Below, in pieces: positions 8,964-19,269 of a stretch of DNA of 64,000 bases. Source of the stretch: Phlegmacium glaucopus (Eukaryota > Basidiomycota > Agaricomycetes > Agaricales > Cortinariaceae); the NCBI GenBank assembly GCA_015039465.1, contig MU130533.1, positions 124,001 to 188,000 on the forward strand. Reading direction: 5' to 3'. Below the pieces are notes generated by a model. The model saw only the letters and a program-made list of their open reading frames with translations, was not told where the DNA came from and searched no databases. The position numbers and the translations under genes were made by a program. The number at the start of each line of letters is the position of its first letter. Within the stretch, counting starts at the first letter, position 1.

Positions 8964-11665
8964 TTACCAATCAGTTTTCCTTGCAGTGCTCTTCAAGGGC
9001 GCTACAGGAACCTTGTTTCCTTGATAACCAAACCCGTTCAACCAGGGCCACATCTCAGTTCTCCTCTGTTCAAATACTCCAATAGCTGCCCCTCGTTGCA
9101 TAGTCAATGCTATGTCATCCAGACCGTTCAAAAGACAATGTCTGCGGAAGGGATCGATAATGAAAGGAACTGGCGGTTCGCCGTTCATGCGCCTGACTTC
9201 CTGCTTTTCAAGGTCAACTTCCAAGTCGAGACCGAGTTCTGCGTCCTTGGCTAATTCACTGCATTTCTCCTGAGGAATGACAACAGGAAGCATCCCATTC
9301 TGCATGGAATTACTACGGAAGATTTCCGCGAAACTGGGGGCGATGACGCATCGAATTCCAAAATCGTTCCTATAGAAGGTGAGCATATGGTACCTGCTAT
9401 CGGGAAAAAAATGCTCACAAACTCCAGGGTGCGTGTTCACGGGAGCTCCCACAGCCAAAGTTTTCCCCGGTGCAAACAAGGATTTTAGCCTTGTTGTATG
9501 GTACCCGGTTCAAAACGAAATCCGTGTCCTCACCGGTATGAGGATTTCTTCGGAGAGTGTAGAAGAGGGCGCCAGCAAGGCCAGTTCGCTTTAGGGTCTT
9601 CAAAAATTGTTTGGGGATAATCATATCCGTATCAACATTTTCCATGTACAAAGGCGCAGCAATACCCTTCACAATGACAAACTTCTCAACGGGGGAGGGT
9701 GAAGACGCAGGCGGCAGAGAAGGACTGGAATCAGCCTGAGTAGATTGAGTGACCTCTGGAGCAGGTGAAGCAGCTGGATCATCCATGAAATCAAATACAT
9801 TCGCAATTTTAAGAGCGGGGGCCGCAGCTATGTTTGCAGCAGCGACCGTTCCTAAGAATTTCCGGACGTCCGTGATCCTTCCATCGAGAGCGGCAGCGGC
9901 AGCCATCGCAGGGCTTAGGAGATGGGTACGACCTCCGGATCCTTGGCGACCTTCGAAGTTGCGGTTACTGGTACTGGCGCAACGCTCACCAGGGGACAAC
10001 TGGTCCGGGTTCATGCCTAGGCACATTGAACACCCTGCCTCACGCCAATCGAAACCAGCCCTTTTAAATATGATGTCTAGACCCTCCGCCTCTGCATGCT
10101 GCTTGATAATGCCGGAACCAGGGACCACCATGGCCACCACATTGGGGGCAACTTTCGCCTCAGGCCCGGCAGCAAGGATGACCTTGGCAGCGGAGCGAAG
10201 ATCTTCAATGCGACTATTAGTGCAGGATCCGATGAAAACCTTGTCAATTTTGATTTCTTGCATAGGAGTGTTCGGTTGGAGTCCCATGTAAGCCAAAGAA
10301 CGCTCTGCAGAAGCGCGTTTCACAGGATCAGAGATCTTGCTTGGGTCGGGTACAGATCCTGTGATGGGGGCAACATCCTGAGGCGAAGTTCCCCAAGTAA
10401 CGGTGGGGATGATATCAGAAGCATGGATATTGACTTCGCTATCGAATTTAGCACCCTCGTCAGATTTCAGGGTCCTCCAGTAAGCAACGGCACGATCCCA
10501 TTCTTCGCCTTTTGGAGACAGGGGACGACCGCGTAGATAATTGAAGGTGACATCGTCCGGAGCAACCATACCAGCACGTGCTCCGGCTTCGATGCTCATA
10601 TTGCAGACGCTCATGCGTGCCTCCATGCTGAAGTCACGGAAGACCGAACCAGCGTACTCAATGACGGAACCAGTACCGCCAGCAGTGCCAATGACTCCAA
10701 TTATGTAGAGAATGACATCCTTTGAAGTAACTCCTTCATGAAGTTCTCCATCGACTGTAATCCGCATATTCTTGCTCTTCTTCTGCAACAGTGTTTGTGT
10801 AGCGAGAACATGTTCTACCTCTGAAGTGCCGATACCAAACGCGAGAGATCCAAAGGCACCATGAGCTATAATACAATAAATTGCGTCAAAGACTTAAATG
10901 TAGTATGATAATGTGACTCACTGGAAGTATGAGAATCACCGCAAACACATGTAATGCCAGGAAGCTAGTGATAGGAATAAGTAGATGTAGTGATCAAGAC
11001 ATCTGGCGACATACCGTGAAGCCCTGTTCAGGTCCAATAACATGAACGATACCTATCATACAATGAATTAAGAACAGTACGAAGATATGTTTCAACTTAC
11101 CTTGGCGTCGATCCTTCATGCCGAAGTAGGTTAAGCCAAACTCCTTGACGTTATCTTCCAATGCAACACATTGTGCACGGGAGTCTGGTTCATCGATAAA
11201 GGAGGTCACCGAGGTAAAGTTTTTACGAGAGGCGGTCCTGTAAATCAGTGTTAGTGTCCGACTTCAAGATGAGTAAATTCGCGAAAACGTGCGGAACATT
11301 ATGATCCACAGTAGCCAAAGTACAGTCCGGTCGACGCACGGGGCGTCCCGCACTGCGCCTTCGAGAACAAGGTTAGTTTTATGACCTGGATCAAGATCAA
11401 TATTCCACCCACAGTCCTTCAAATGCTTGTGGGCTCGTCACTTCGTGGACAAGATGCCTAAAATAGAGCGTAAGGGAAAGTATCAGAGGAATCCTCGTGT
11501 AACATACCGGTCAATGTAGACGAGCGCCAATCCATCCTCCTTGATGTCGCTTCCAAAATATCGCAAAGTAAGATTGGAGCATGTGCAGATCTTTATCACT
11601 CACACAACATGATCGTCCCAAATCTTATCGTAGAGAGTGCGTGGTGCGGTCAGTGCGACTGGCAT
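8964..11665 (-). CDS. LEU1: 3-isopropylmalate dehydratase (isopropylmalate isomerase)
   Basis: This enzyme isomerises 2- to 3-isopropylmalate in leucine synthesis, using a 4Fe-4S cluster. The start at 11665 gives [16 protein letters not shown]. After several 50-57-nt introns come [64 protein letters not shown] (a cluster-ligand Cys) and [19 protein letters not shown] (two more cluster cysteines). The swivel domain follows, with [28 protein letters not shown] and [17 protein letters not shown]. It is the fused large-plus-small subunit form normal in fungi, about 760 aa. One intron (11292-11238) must use a GC donor to keep the frame, since the nearby GT alternative gives a stop. I see no convincing Leu3-type site upstream. 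Confidence 0.96.
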
Positions 11666-13262
11666 TTCTCAGTCAGTAGCAGGGGAAGGAAGGTGACAAT
11701 CGAAATTTCTGCAGCTCGTTAAATCGTTAAAAATGAGATCGGCCGAAGGTGTAAATCGGACATTTTACTTGTCAGCTTTTCCCCTTTTGGATTGCCGAGA
11801 TCATGCCGCGAGTACAACTGACGCTGAGCATTCACCAGGCGCGCAATGACGTGAGAGTGTGGCGTCGAGAGAGATAAGGAATGTGACAGTTATCGTCATC
11901 TATAAGGCAGACATGGTTTCGGAGCATGACGATAAAAACGGCGACGCAGAGTGTAACGATCCGTAACATCCTTGCATCATTCTTGATTCTCTATTTTTAT
12001 TTTACTACCTTCGCATTATCCTACTAATGAATTATTCACATGTTTCCGGAATGCCTGATCTCATGGAATTTACGGACCTCCTTTTTATTATCACATTCCT
12101 TATTTTCATGTGATAACTACACCTGGTTTTTAGTATAAAAGCAGCACGGAATTTAGTTCTTTAGTGAAATTCACATCGTTTAAACCGTCTCTTGTGTGAC
12201 TAAAACGTTACATCAGCTACTTAACTCTACTTAATCGTCACTTTTGTATCTTTTCGTCACACAGAGCGGATCATCATGCATCATGGCCGAGCGATCACAG
12301 GATGACTACATGACATGAAGCGTGATCTCTTCTGATTGCTTACAATAGAAACCCCTGACCCTTCAGTCCCGGGGATGCCTCTTATTACGGTGCGCCAGAA
12401 GCGCCAGCCAGAATGAGGAAGTTTAAACGTTCGTGAGTGACACTTAGTAAAAAGAAAAGTCGGGTGACCGTTGTATATAGTGATTTAGTCAAATTTAGTA
12501 GTGATGCGCGGGCGTGATGTTCCAGGAGCGATTGCCAGGGGCAACCCACATACAATTCATGCCCTCATGGACATCGGGTGTGAGAATACACCTTCTCTGG
12601 TAGGTCCGATTTGGTGCCCACTCGTTTAGCTCAACACCACAGTGTACAGAATGAAAAGCTTAAGGATATTCTCATATAGCCTTAATCGCCATCCCTGGCC
12701 CGACTAATGTCCTCTCCCGACGCCTTTGTTGATCATGAAGATGTCTTCCTGCAATACCTTCGAAGTCAAGAAGCAGAAGTCACTGGAGATAGTCTTTGCA
12801 TTTGTCTTCGTGAAATCCATCGCGTACATCCAAAGGGCACATATGTTGAAATAAAAATACCAAGCGACCCATATCTTTTGACCTCGGTGGGCTCGTGAGG
12901 TAAACGGATGGGTAAGTACAACTAGCTACTTTATATACTCAGCAAATAAAATGGGGCAAGAAGAGTACCGAAAACGGAGAACTCACACCTCCGGAATTCC
13001 AATAAGGTATGCTAGGAAACTCAATTAATTGACAGTTCTGTTTGTTGCGATTAAACCATGTCACGACTTAGTATTCCATTCCTGGCTCCCAATCAAAGGT
13101 TGCCTGATCTATCTCAAGACGAATTCTATGACTTGGACGGTCGGACCTTTGTGCGCCTCTGTCGATGTCAGTGGGAAAGAATACTTACTGATCTAACTTT
13201 CGTTTATATAGTTACAATTGGAGGCGCAGATGGAGGCGCAGACTTTGTCATACGATTCGCAG
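11666..13262. other. Long region without a confident gene
   Basis: The first few hundred bases must carry the LEU1 promoter. Near 12131 there is a TATA-like GTATAAAAG, and at 12089-12115 an inverted repeat, TATCACAT...ATGTGATA. Plus-strand frames at 12707-12898 and 13058-13297 (starting MSSPDAFVDHEDVF and MSRLSIPFLAPNQR) have coding-like composition but cannot be joined into a recognisable protein. They could be decayed gene remnants. The region ends where the transporter duplication begins. Confidence 0.4.
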
Positions 13263-13522
13263 GGTTTGAATGCGCTCCTTACTCTGGAGCATTTTGATAT
13301 ATTGGGTGGGTATAGACAGCAAGCAAGGATAAAAGTCCACCACGAACGTTACTAGGCCAGTGGATAGAAATAAATTACATAAATTAGGAAGCTCGACACT
13401 GCGTCGTGTTACCATCGAAAGGAGCGGCGTGAAGGCCCGGATATGCCTTGTACATATGTAGTTAAGGGAAGAAAATGCATTGGACCGGATGGTACAAGAT
13501 AGATGATGTCGTTGAAGGTTTT

Positions 13523-15869
13523 CTACAGGTCCATGACAGCACGCGAGAATTTACTTCGCCTTCGAATAGCTGGTCCATAGAAGAAAAGGATCTATAGTAC
13601 GGTGGATTAAAATAATTGGAATAGCAAAATGTATTAGACGTACGAAAGGTATTGTCGCCATAATAGTTGCGAGGCAGCCGAAGAGAGTATTAGCCCAGTT
13701 GTAACCCAAAGTCTTGTATATCTGTGTAGTAAACAATGGAAAAGCGGTCGCAGACAAATTCCCTGTCAATCAAAATAATGAACCGAGTTCCTACGCTGGA
13801 TAGGAAAACAAAATGTACGCGCAAGGCTCTGGCCAGCTAAAGCAGATGATGCAAATGGCCCATAACTGGAGATCAAACATGAATTAATATGTCAATCAGA
13901 AACATGTAGAGAAGTGACTCTCACCAATCAGCCAGGTAAGAAAATACGGCTAGATAGATGATGAAGGTTGCCCAGATGTAAAGGACAATCCCGATAATAA
14001 GAGCAATCCAATGTACAAATGTGGATGAAGACCAAGCATATATGAACATTCCCGTAGGCAACAGGACCCCAGCAAAGCATGCTAGGTATAAGCGAGCCTC
14101 AGGCCCCCTTGTTGGGAAATATCGTCTAGAACCCGGGAGATGTCAATTGATTCTTTTGATTATGCTTGTACACGAACTGGTATAATGTTTCTTGGTAAAA
14201 GTTCGTGAAGAAACCCAAGACCGATCCGATCCTTACCAAAAGCAAGTTAGAAATTCAGGAATACAAACCAAGGGATAGAAACTTACACTATAGCCAGGAA
14301 AACCATGCCGGTCTCTGCAATATTAAAGTGGTGAAGATTTTGAAAAACATCAGGTATCGAACTGATGAAAGCAACATCAGTCATTTGAAATCGAGGCGAG
14401 GAATAACGGCGTGCTCAATCAGGCCATATGTAAGCCCCCAAGCAAATCCAACCCAAATCTGATTGATAAGAGTAAGAGCGAATACAAGATCAATGGCCAT
14501 AATACTGACGCTAAAGCTGGAAACTACCAGCTCGGTGCACATCAGATCTAGATTTTTTTAGTCTAGCATTAATGAGACAACTGAAACTGACTTACGAACT
14601 GGTCGAGTACATGAGATGAAAATCAGGGTGCCAAGGCTTGCCCGTTCATCTTCCATTCTTGCACGATATCGTTGATCTCCGGTTGTTTTTCTGAGTTTCT
14701 TTGTAATCCTCGTCAAAATAACAGACGAGCGTGTTTCTGTCATGAGGAATGGAACTAGCAGAAGATATACTGCACTGAGCCTGGGTTGAGGGGACATTTT
14801 TAACCCATTGTTTTCAGCCAATAAGGTATCACTTGCATCATATGGGTCCATTGTATCCATTTCCATTCGAGCTTGGGATTAATTTCAATCCAGCCGGAAT
14901 ACACAGGTCCGAGTCCTACCCCGCCAATGGCAAGCAAGGCGAAAATCGACATCGGTAGTCCACGCCTGCAAAAAAATCGAATATGACAAACAAAATCATT
15001 ATTGAAAAACATACTCCTTAGTTGACCATATATCAGAGACCGTTCCACCAACCATAGTCGCCCCAGTCGACCCAAACGCGCCCTGTATAAAACGTGCCAC
15101 AATGACTGTCTCGATGTTTTTTGCCCTGATGAAATTTCAAGGTGAGTCAGATGACGATAATAAATTGGAGTTCGATGTAAGTACAATGCAATGACAGGAA
15201 ACATCACCAGAAATCCGAGTCCGGACCCGATGTATAACGGTAGACGTCCAAACTCTTCACTGAGCGATGCCGTTACAAGAGGAGTTAAACCAAATCCGAG
15301 TGCGTATACACTCAAGCCGATAGTCGCTTGGAATTCTGTACAACGCAGGTCACGTATCATTGATGGAAATCCCAAGTTGTAGATTGGTGCGACCGACGCT
15401 ATTTGTAATATATCAAGCTGTTTTTCGCTGGAAATAAATAAATTAAGGGATGGCCTTACAGACTAAATATGTCCCAAAACACGCTATAGCTGTAATGGCC
15501 CATTTCTTGCGTTTAGAGAAATTGATTGGATTCCGTTGGTCTCCTTCTTCAAATTCAATCTACAATAAAGGTCAATAGATTTGAAGATCTAGAGGGGAAA
15601 AAAATACCAACGTAGATAAGTTCCTCATCCTTGAATGATTTTTCTGTTGCAATGGTCGTGTCATGACCGTGAAAATCCAATTTACTGGACTGTCGACCAA
15701 GGCTTTGATTTTCGTCAGGTCTCGAAGACAAGCTGACCCTCGGATCCAAGCTGGGTTCCTGAATGTTCAATTTAGCTACTATGCCTTCAGCAAAGAGCGT
15801 TGGAGTCGCAGATATTTCGGCCTCCGCATGCGGTTTGGGGTGAATATTCATAATCGAATGGACGGGCAC
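13523..15869 (-). CDS. MFS multidrug/polyamine-type transporter, copy 1
   Basis: The start at 15869 gives a soluble N-terminus (MPVHSIMNIHPKPHAEAE) and then IEFEEGDQRNPINFSKRKKW just before the first helix. Thirteen introns can be removed to give about 545 aa. Family landmarks are LGFPSMIRDLRCTEFQATIG, EEFGRLPLYIGSG, AKNIETVIVARFIQGAFG, GGTVSDIWSTKERGLPMSI, LVPFLMTETRSSVILTR, HLMCTELVVSSFS, LHHFNIAETGMV and FPLFTTQIYKTLGYNWANT. It ends FFYGPAIRRRSKFSRAVMDL. This matches 12-helix DHA1-type drug:H+ or polyamine antiporters of the plasma membrane; the substrate is unknown. The intron at 14414-14362 needs a GC donor. The penultimate short introns disguise the gene as a set of fragments, but I find no frame break. 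Confidence 0.82.
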
Positions 15870-16497
15870 AAAAACGGGAGAAGAGGCCTCTTTAAATAGG
15901 ACATTTTAACGGGAAGAAAGAAAGCCCGGTCTGATTTCATGATCGCAGTAATTACTGTCCATAACCATTTCCCTCTATTTCCGATCCTGGATGATTTTGA
16001 CATCTGTGCTCTGCAATCGGATTAGCTAGATAAATATTTAAGCAAGGCATAAACCCTACCAACCCGGGCACCATCCGACTTTTGGAAGAATAAGTAAGCA
16101 GCGCCCACAGTTGCGCCTGCAGAGAAGTTGTGCGACGGGGTGACATTTTTTTTCTCTCCATTAAGCTTTGGCAGCGCAGCACAAGTTCTTCGTCCTTGAA
16201 GTGTGGTAAACATCTCATGTGAGTTCAATCGATATCCGTTAGACAAGTGGGGGTAAGAACTGACGTTGACCTCGTCGTTCGTGGCAACCAGTGAGAAAAT
16301 GTTTATGTAGAATCTATATAAATATACAAGGAAAATGAGCACATGAACTAGTCCTGGGGAAAAGAAAAACAGTAATGAACAAATCTTGTTGATTACAAGT
16401 CTTGAAGAAATGAATGGAATGCTCACGGAAGGTACTTTTAATAACGCTACATGGTATTATTCGAGGGCAGCTGATAACAGAGATGGTGAAGTGGACC
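15870..16497. other. Upstream region of MFS copy 1
   Basis: This is the shared 5' flank of the duplicated transporter and presumably holds its promoter. The matching region upstream of copy 2 differs by many small insertions and deletions that are not multiples of three, unlike the exons. The open frames here are therefore unlikely to be real. Confidence 0.45.
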
Positions 16498-17037
16498 TAG
16501 TCTCCCGTAGGCAACTCCGATGATGATGGTGATGACAGTCGATCTCCATCATATGGAGTCTGCTTTTAGTCGCGCACCTCAAACCGTAGTAAAAAATAAT
16601 GATCACGTGCTGTTCCCACGGTCGCGTCATTTTCACTAATTAGTATTGCCGATGATTATTTCTAACGCGTTATCGGACACGTTGGATGTCTCAAAACTCC
16701 CAATGGAGGATATGCCGCAAAATTATCTTGCTTCCTTTTGGACCTCATGACTATCAACTCGATGGCATCACACGCGCGTTGGACGGGCAAGACGTAATTT
16801 GCATTCGGAGTTGTGCTGAAAAGGGTGAGAGGGTGTCCCAAATGACATTGGAGTCATGTTGGGTGTATACTGAGGGTGTTCATCGCGGGACATGGCTGCG
16901 GATGCCTTTTACTATTCAAAACCGACGCGTCGCGTCTCGTCGATTAGCGTGTTTCTCACTCTCACATGACTTAAATGTGGTAATATAGGGCATCAATTTT
17001 TTACTACGGTTTGAGGGGCGCGAGTAAGCGCAGACTA
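16498..17037. mobile_element. Inverted-repeat DNA transposon (MITE-like) with 9-bp target duplication, inserted in copy 1 only
   Basis: The direct repeat AAGTGGACC flanks the insert (16489-16497 and 17038-17046). Copy 2 of the duplication carries a single AAGCGGACC at 22496-22504, i.e. the empty site. Both ends read TAGTCT inwards. The extended inverted repeat GTCTGC...TCGCGC...CCTCAAACCGTAGTAAAAAA pairs 16558-16598 with 16994-17036. On the left, about 58 bp separates the terminal TAGTCT from this longer repeat, so the left end has an extra insertion or a duplicated terminus. No transposase is present. The superfamily is uncertain: hAT-like ends, but a MULE-like 9-bp duplication. Confidence 0.75.
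16686..16850 (+). pseudogene. Decayed DEAD/RecQ-type helicase N-terminal fragment inside the transposon
   Basis: The plus-strand frame reads CRKIILLPFGPHDYQLDGIT and continues RALDGQDVICI. This resembles the Q-motif and run-up to the Walker A loop of the RecQ-like helicases common in basidiomycetes. Where the P-loop (GxGKT/S) should follow, the sequence is RSCAEKGE, so the nucleotide-binding motif is broken. The similarity then fades. It looks like a short captured or inherited gene piece within the 16498-17037 element, not a working gene. The call rests on motif resemblance alone. Confidence 0.5.
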
Positions 17038-17131
17038 AAGTGGACCCAGAAGATGCAAATGGGAATAGCCTTTGTCAGCCCCTGGAATGATGCCAGTTAC
17101 CGTACCGAAGATGCCGCAGATAATTAACATA

Positions 17132-19175
17132 CCTAACACACTGCAGGAGAATTAACTAACTCCAGGATAAGAATCTTAGCATGAGCGGCAAAAACAGCCG
17201 CCGACGTACTTAGTTTTACATATGTACGCGCAACCGTTGTCAAGGAGAGAAAGCTCTCCTCATCTTTCCGTGTCGGGATCTGGCTTTCATGCCCCGTCAA
17301 AATCTCATCCAACTTACGAGAAATCCTTTTTTCGATGAACTTCTCTTTCTCATGTCTGCTGGCCACGTATTCACACTGGACTAGGATACTTCCGGCTCGT
17401 GATAGCCAGATCCACGTGGTTCTTCAGCCCAGCAGAAGAGAACTCGAAACAAACATCCCTCGGTTCTACAACTCTATTAATAAAGAGACCTATCTATCTG
17501 TTGAGTCAACTTATTTACTTCACATCAGAAGGAAGATGACTGTGCAGCCCATCTAGAGTGCATGCTCAAATTTTTGAGAAACACCAATGACCTCTGTCGT
17601 CTTCCAGGCCTTTGTCCGGATTTGTCGAGAGCTCTATGTCTAGGGGTTCAACGTTTGAACCCTTGTCCTCCCTATTTAATATCTTATTATCCAGTACGTG
17701 GCGCCTACTCTGCCTTTCCCAGAATTATTTCGCCATGTTCTGTTAATTCGATTATTTCTTTGCCATTTATTCCTTTACACTTATTTGATGGACCTCTCCT
17801 CTTTGAAGGTCTTTACCTCTCTCAGCCCTAGCCCTGCGTAGTTTGTCATGGTCATATGACAGCGCCACAGTAGCCAATTCACCACTACATTACGCTTAGT
17901 GGCCACCTTCTCCCAACTCGTTTGTGTATCTATTCTATACCCTTCACCTATCGGCATATTCCCACTTTGGGAGCTTCCAGATACTTTCCCTACCAACACA
18001 CTTCCCGTGCCTTTACATGTCTGTGCTTACTCTCGGCTCCATCATACTCGCATTATGCTCATGTAGGAAATTGAATGCCTACATCGATTCGTCCTCGAAG
18101 CTGGTATCCAGTAGTCTAGATCAATACAATTTGCAGGGCTCGGAAAACATAGGGAATCAATTTCCTGCACAAACTCACCCTCAAGGCAGAAGTTGTCAGA
18201 GTGGATGTCGGCGGGCGATGAGTCGGACTTGAAGCTTGAAGCTTGAGATGGACATCAATTGTATCTCTTACCTCATCCATTCACATGGATATCACGCTTC
18301 TGATTTGATTGATGTTTGAATGCACCAACGGACCGAGCCCGTAATAGTGGTACAAATCAAGATTTATGATTTGTCTCTCTATACTATCTACGCACAGGTC
18401 AGACTATGTCACCTCCCAAGTGACGCTCTGTTTGGGGAACCAGACTGGTCTCCATGTGCCTCATAGCCTGCTTGGTTTGAGCTTACACTTGGGTTGGTAC
18501 AGCTGGCTTGGATTTCGGCACCCGTTTGCCACAATCTGGCTCTCCAGAGTCCAGACGCTCAGGACTTGCCCGGCTTTTCAGATCGAAATCTGGATGTCTT
18601 TGGATCACGTGATTTGGTTTTGACTTTTAGCCAATCTTATCGGTGTGATTGCGCCTAATCACTCGCTCGCACGAAGGCCTTGTGTTAGCCGAAAAAAGGA
18701 GTGCCCTGAAACCAGAGGCACCCCTTGTGATGGAATTGCGCGCAACGGCGAAATGCCAAAAATACGTAGAAATACATAGCGGGAAAAAGAAGTGAGAAGA
18801 AAGTAAGGTAGCGCGTTAAAACCTCTGAAAATGCCTAAAAACCCTAAGGGAAAAAAAAGGCAATTCCGCGAGGAAAGCTACCACGGGTGCAGGAAGGGCG
18901 GGTTAACGAAATAAAGTGCGACGAAACGGAACTAGAGCACAAGAACAGTAGTTAAAAGGGATACACAACGTAGGGCGCGGCTCAGCGGCTAGAAGGCCCT
19001 CGCAGCCTAGAGTAAACTGAGTTTAAACATCGACCAATCTCATTTGTCACTCGATCAAAAATCGGGCAAGCGTAGGCACAAACAAGAAATTCATATCCAT
19101 GAATTTCTTGCATTACATCCCCTACTGATCTTGTGAAAAGAGCAATAGTTATCTCATATGGGGAACGACAACTTG
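17132..19175. other. Two-kilobase gene-poor spacer between the two transporter copies
   Basis: I find no supportable gene. Open frames (for example 17133-17366 minus, 17562-17831 plus, 18366-18623 plus) have no recognisable domains. Features seen are a CACGTG E-box near 18607, a short inverted repeat around 18686-18724, and a perfect 12-bp palindrome with a 4-bp loop at 19083-19110. The composition suggests old, decayed repeat DNA, but I cannot name a family. Confidence 0.4.
19083..19110. repeat. Perfect 12-bp inverted repeat with 4-bp loop
   Basis: CAAGAAATTCAT, then ATCC, then ATGAATTTCTTG. It could form a hairpin or bind a dimeric factor. It lies 66 bp before the first 94-bp direct repeat that brackets copy 2 of the transporter block. 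Its role is unknown. Confidence 0.6.
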
Positions 19176-19269
19176 GTTATGCGAGTGCCTGAGAGAAAAC
19201 TGGTGCCGAAATAATATGCCTTGTTTTTGCAAGGCTATATTACACTATCTTTGAAGCCAAATATTAATT
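19176..19269. repeat. 94-bp direct repeat, left flank of transporter copy 2
   Basis: It starts GTTATGCGAGTGCCTGAGAG and ends just before copy 2. A second copy at 22589-22682 has the same length and three mismatches. The two bracket the duplicated block exactly. The repeat does not flank copy 1, it lacks TG...CA ends, and no polymerase gene lies between the copies, so it is not an LTR pair. Confidence 0.85.

Larger units (their letters stand above)
13263..17131. repeat. Segmental duplication, copy 1 (MFS transporter gene with flanks)
   Basis: Sequence from GGTTTGAATGCGCTCC at 13263 to TTAACATA near 17131 is repeated in direct orientation at 19271-22588, with high identity across exons, introns and flanks. 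The copies are offset by 6.0 kb. Copy 1 is longer because a 540-bp transposon (16498-17037) lies in the upstream region of its gene; copy 2 has the empty site. Outside the shared block the flanking sequences differ. Confidence 0.9.

Noticed and set aside
12707..13297. Two short plus-strand frames that could form a gene
   Set aside because: I could not join them with in-frame introns into a known family; left as possible remnants in the intergenic entry.
16022..16426. 134-codon minus-strand frame upstream of MFS copy 1
   Set aside because: The corresponding region upstream of copy 2 has frame-breaking indels, so it does not behave as coding sequence.
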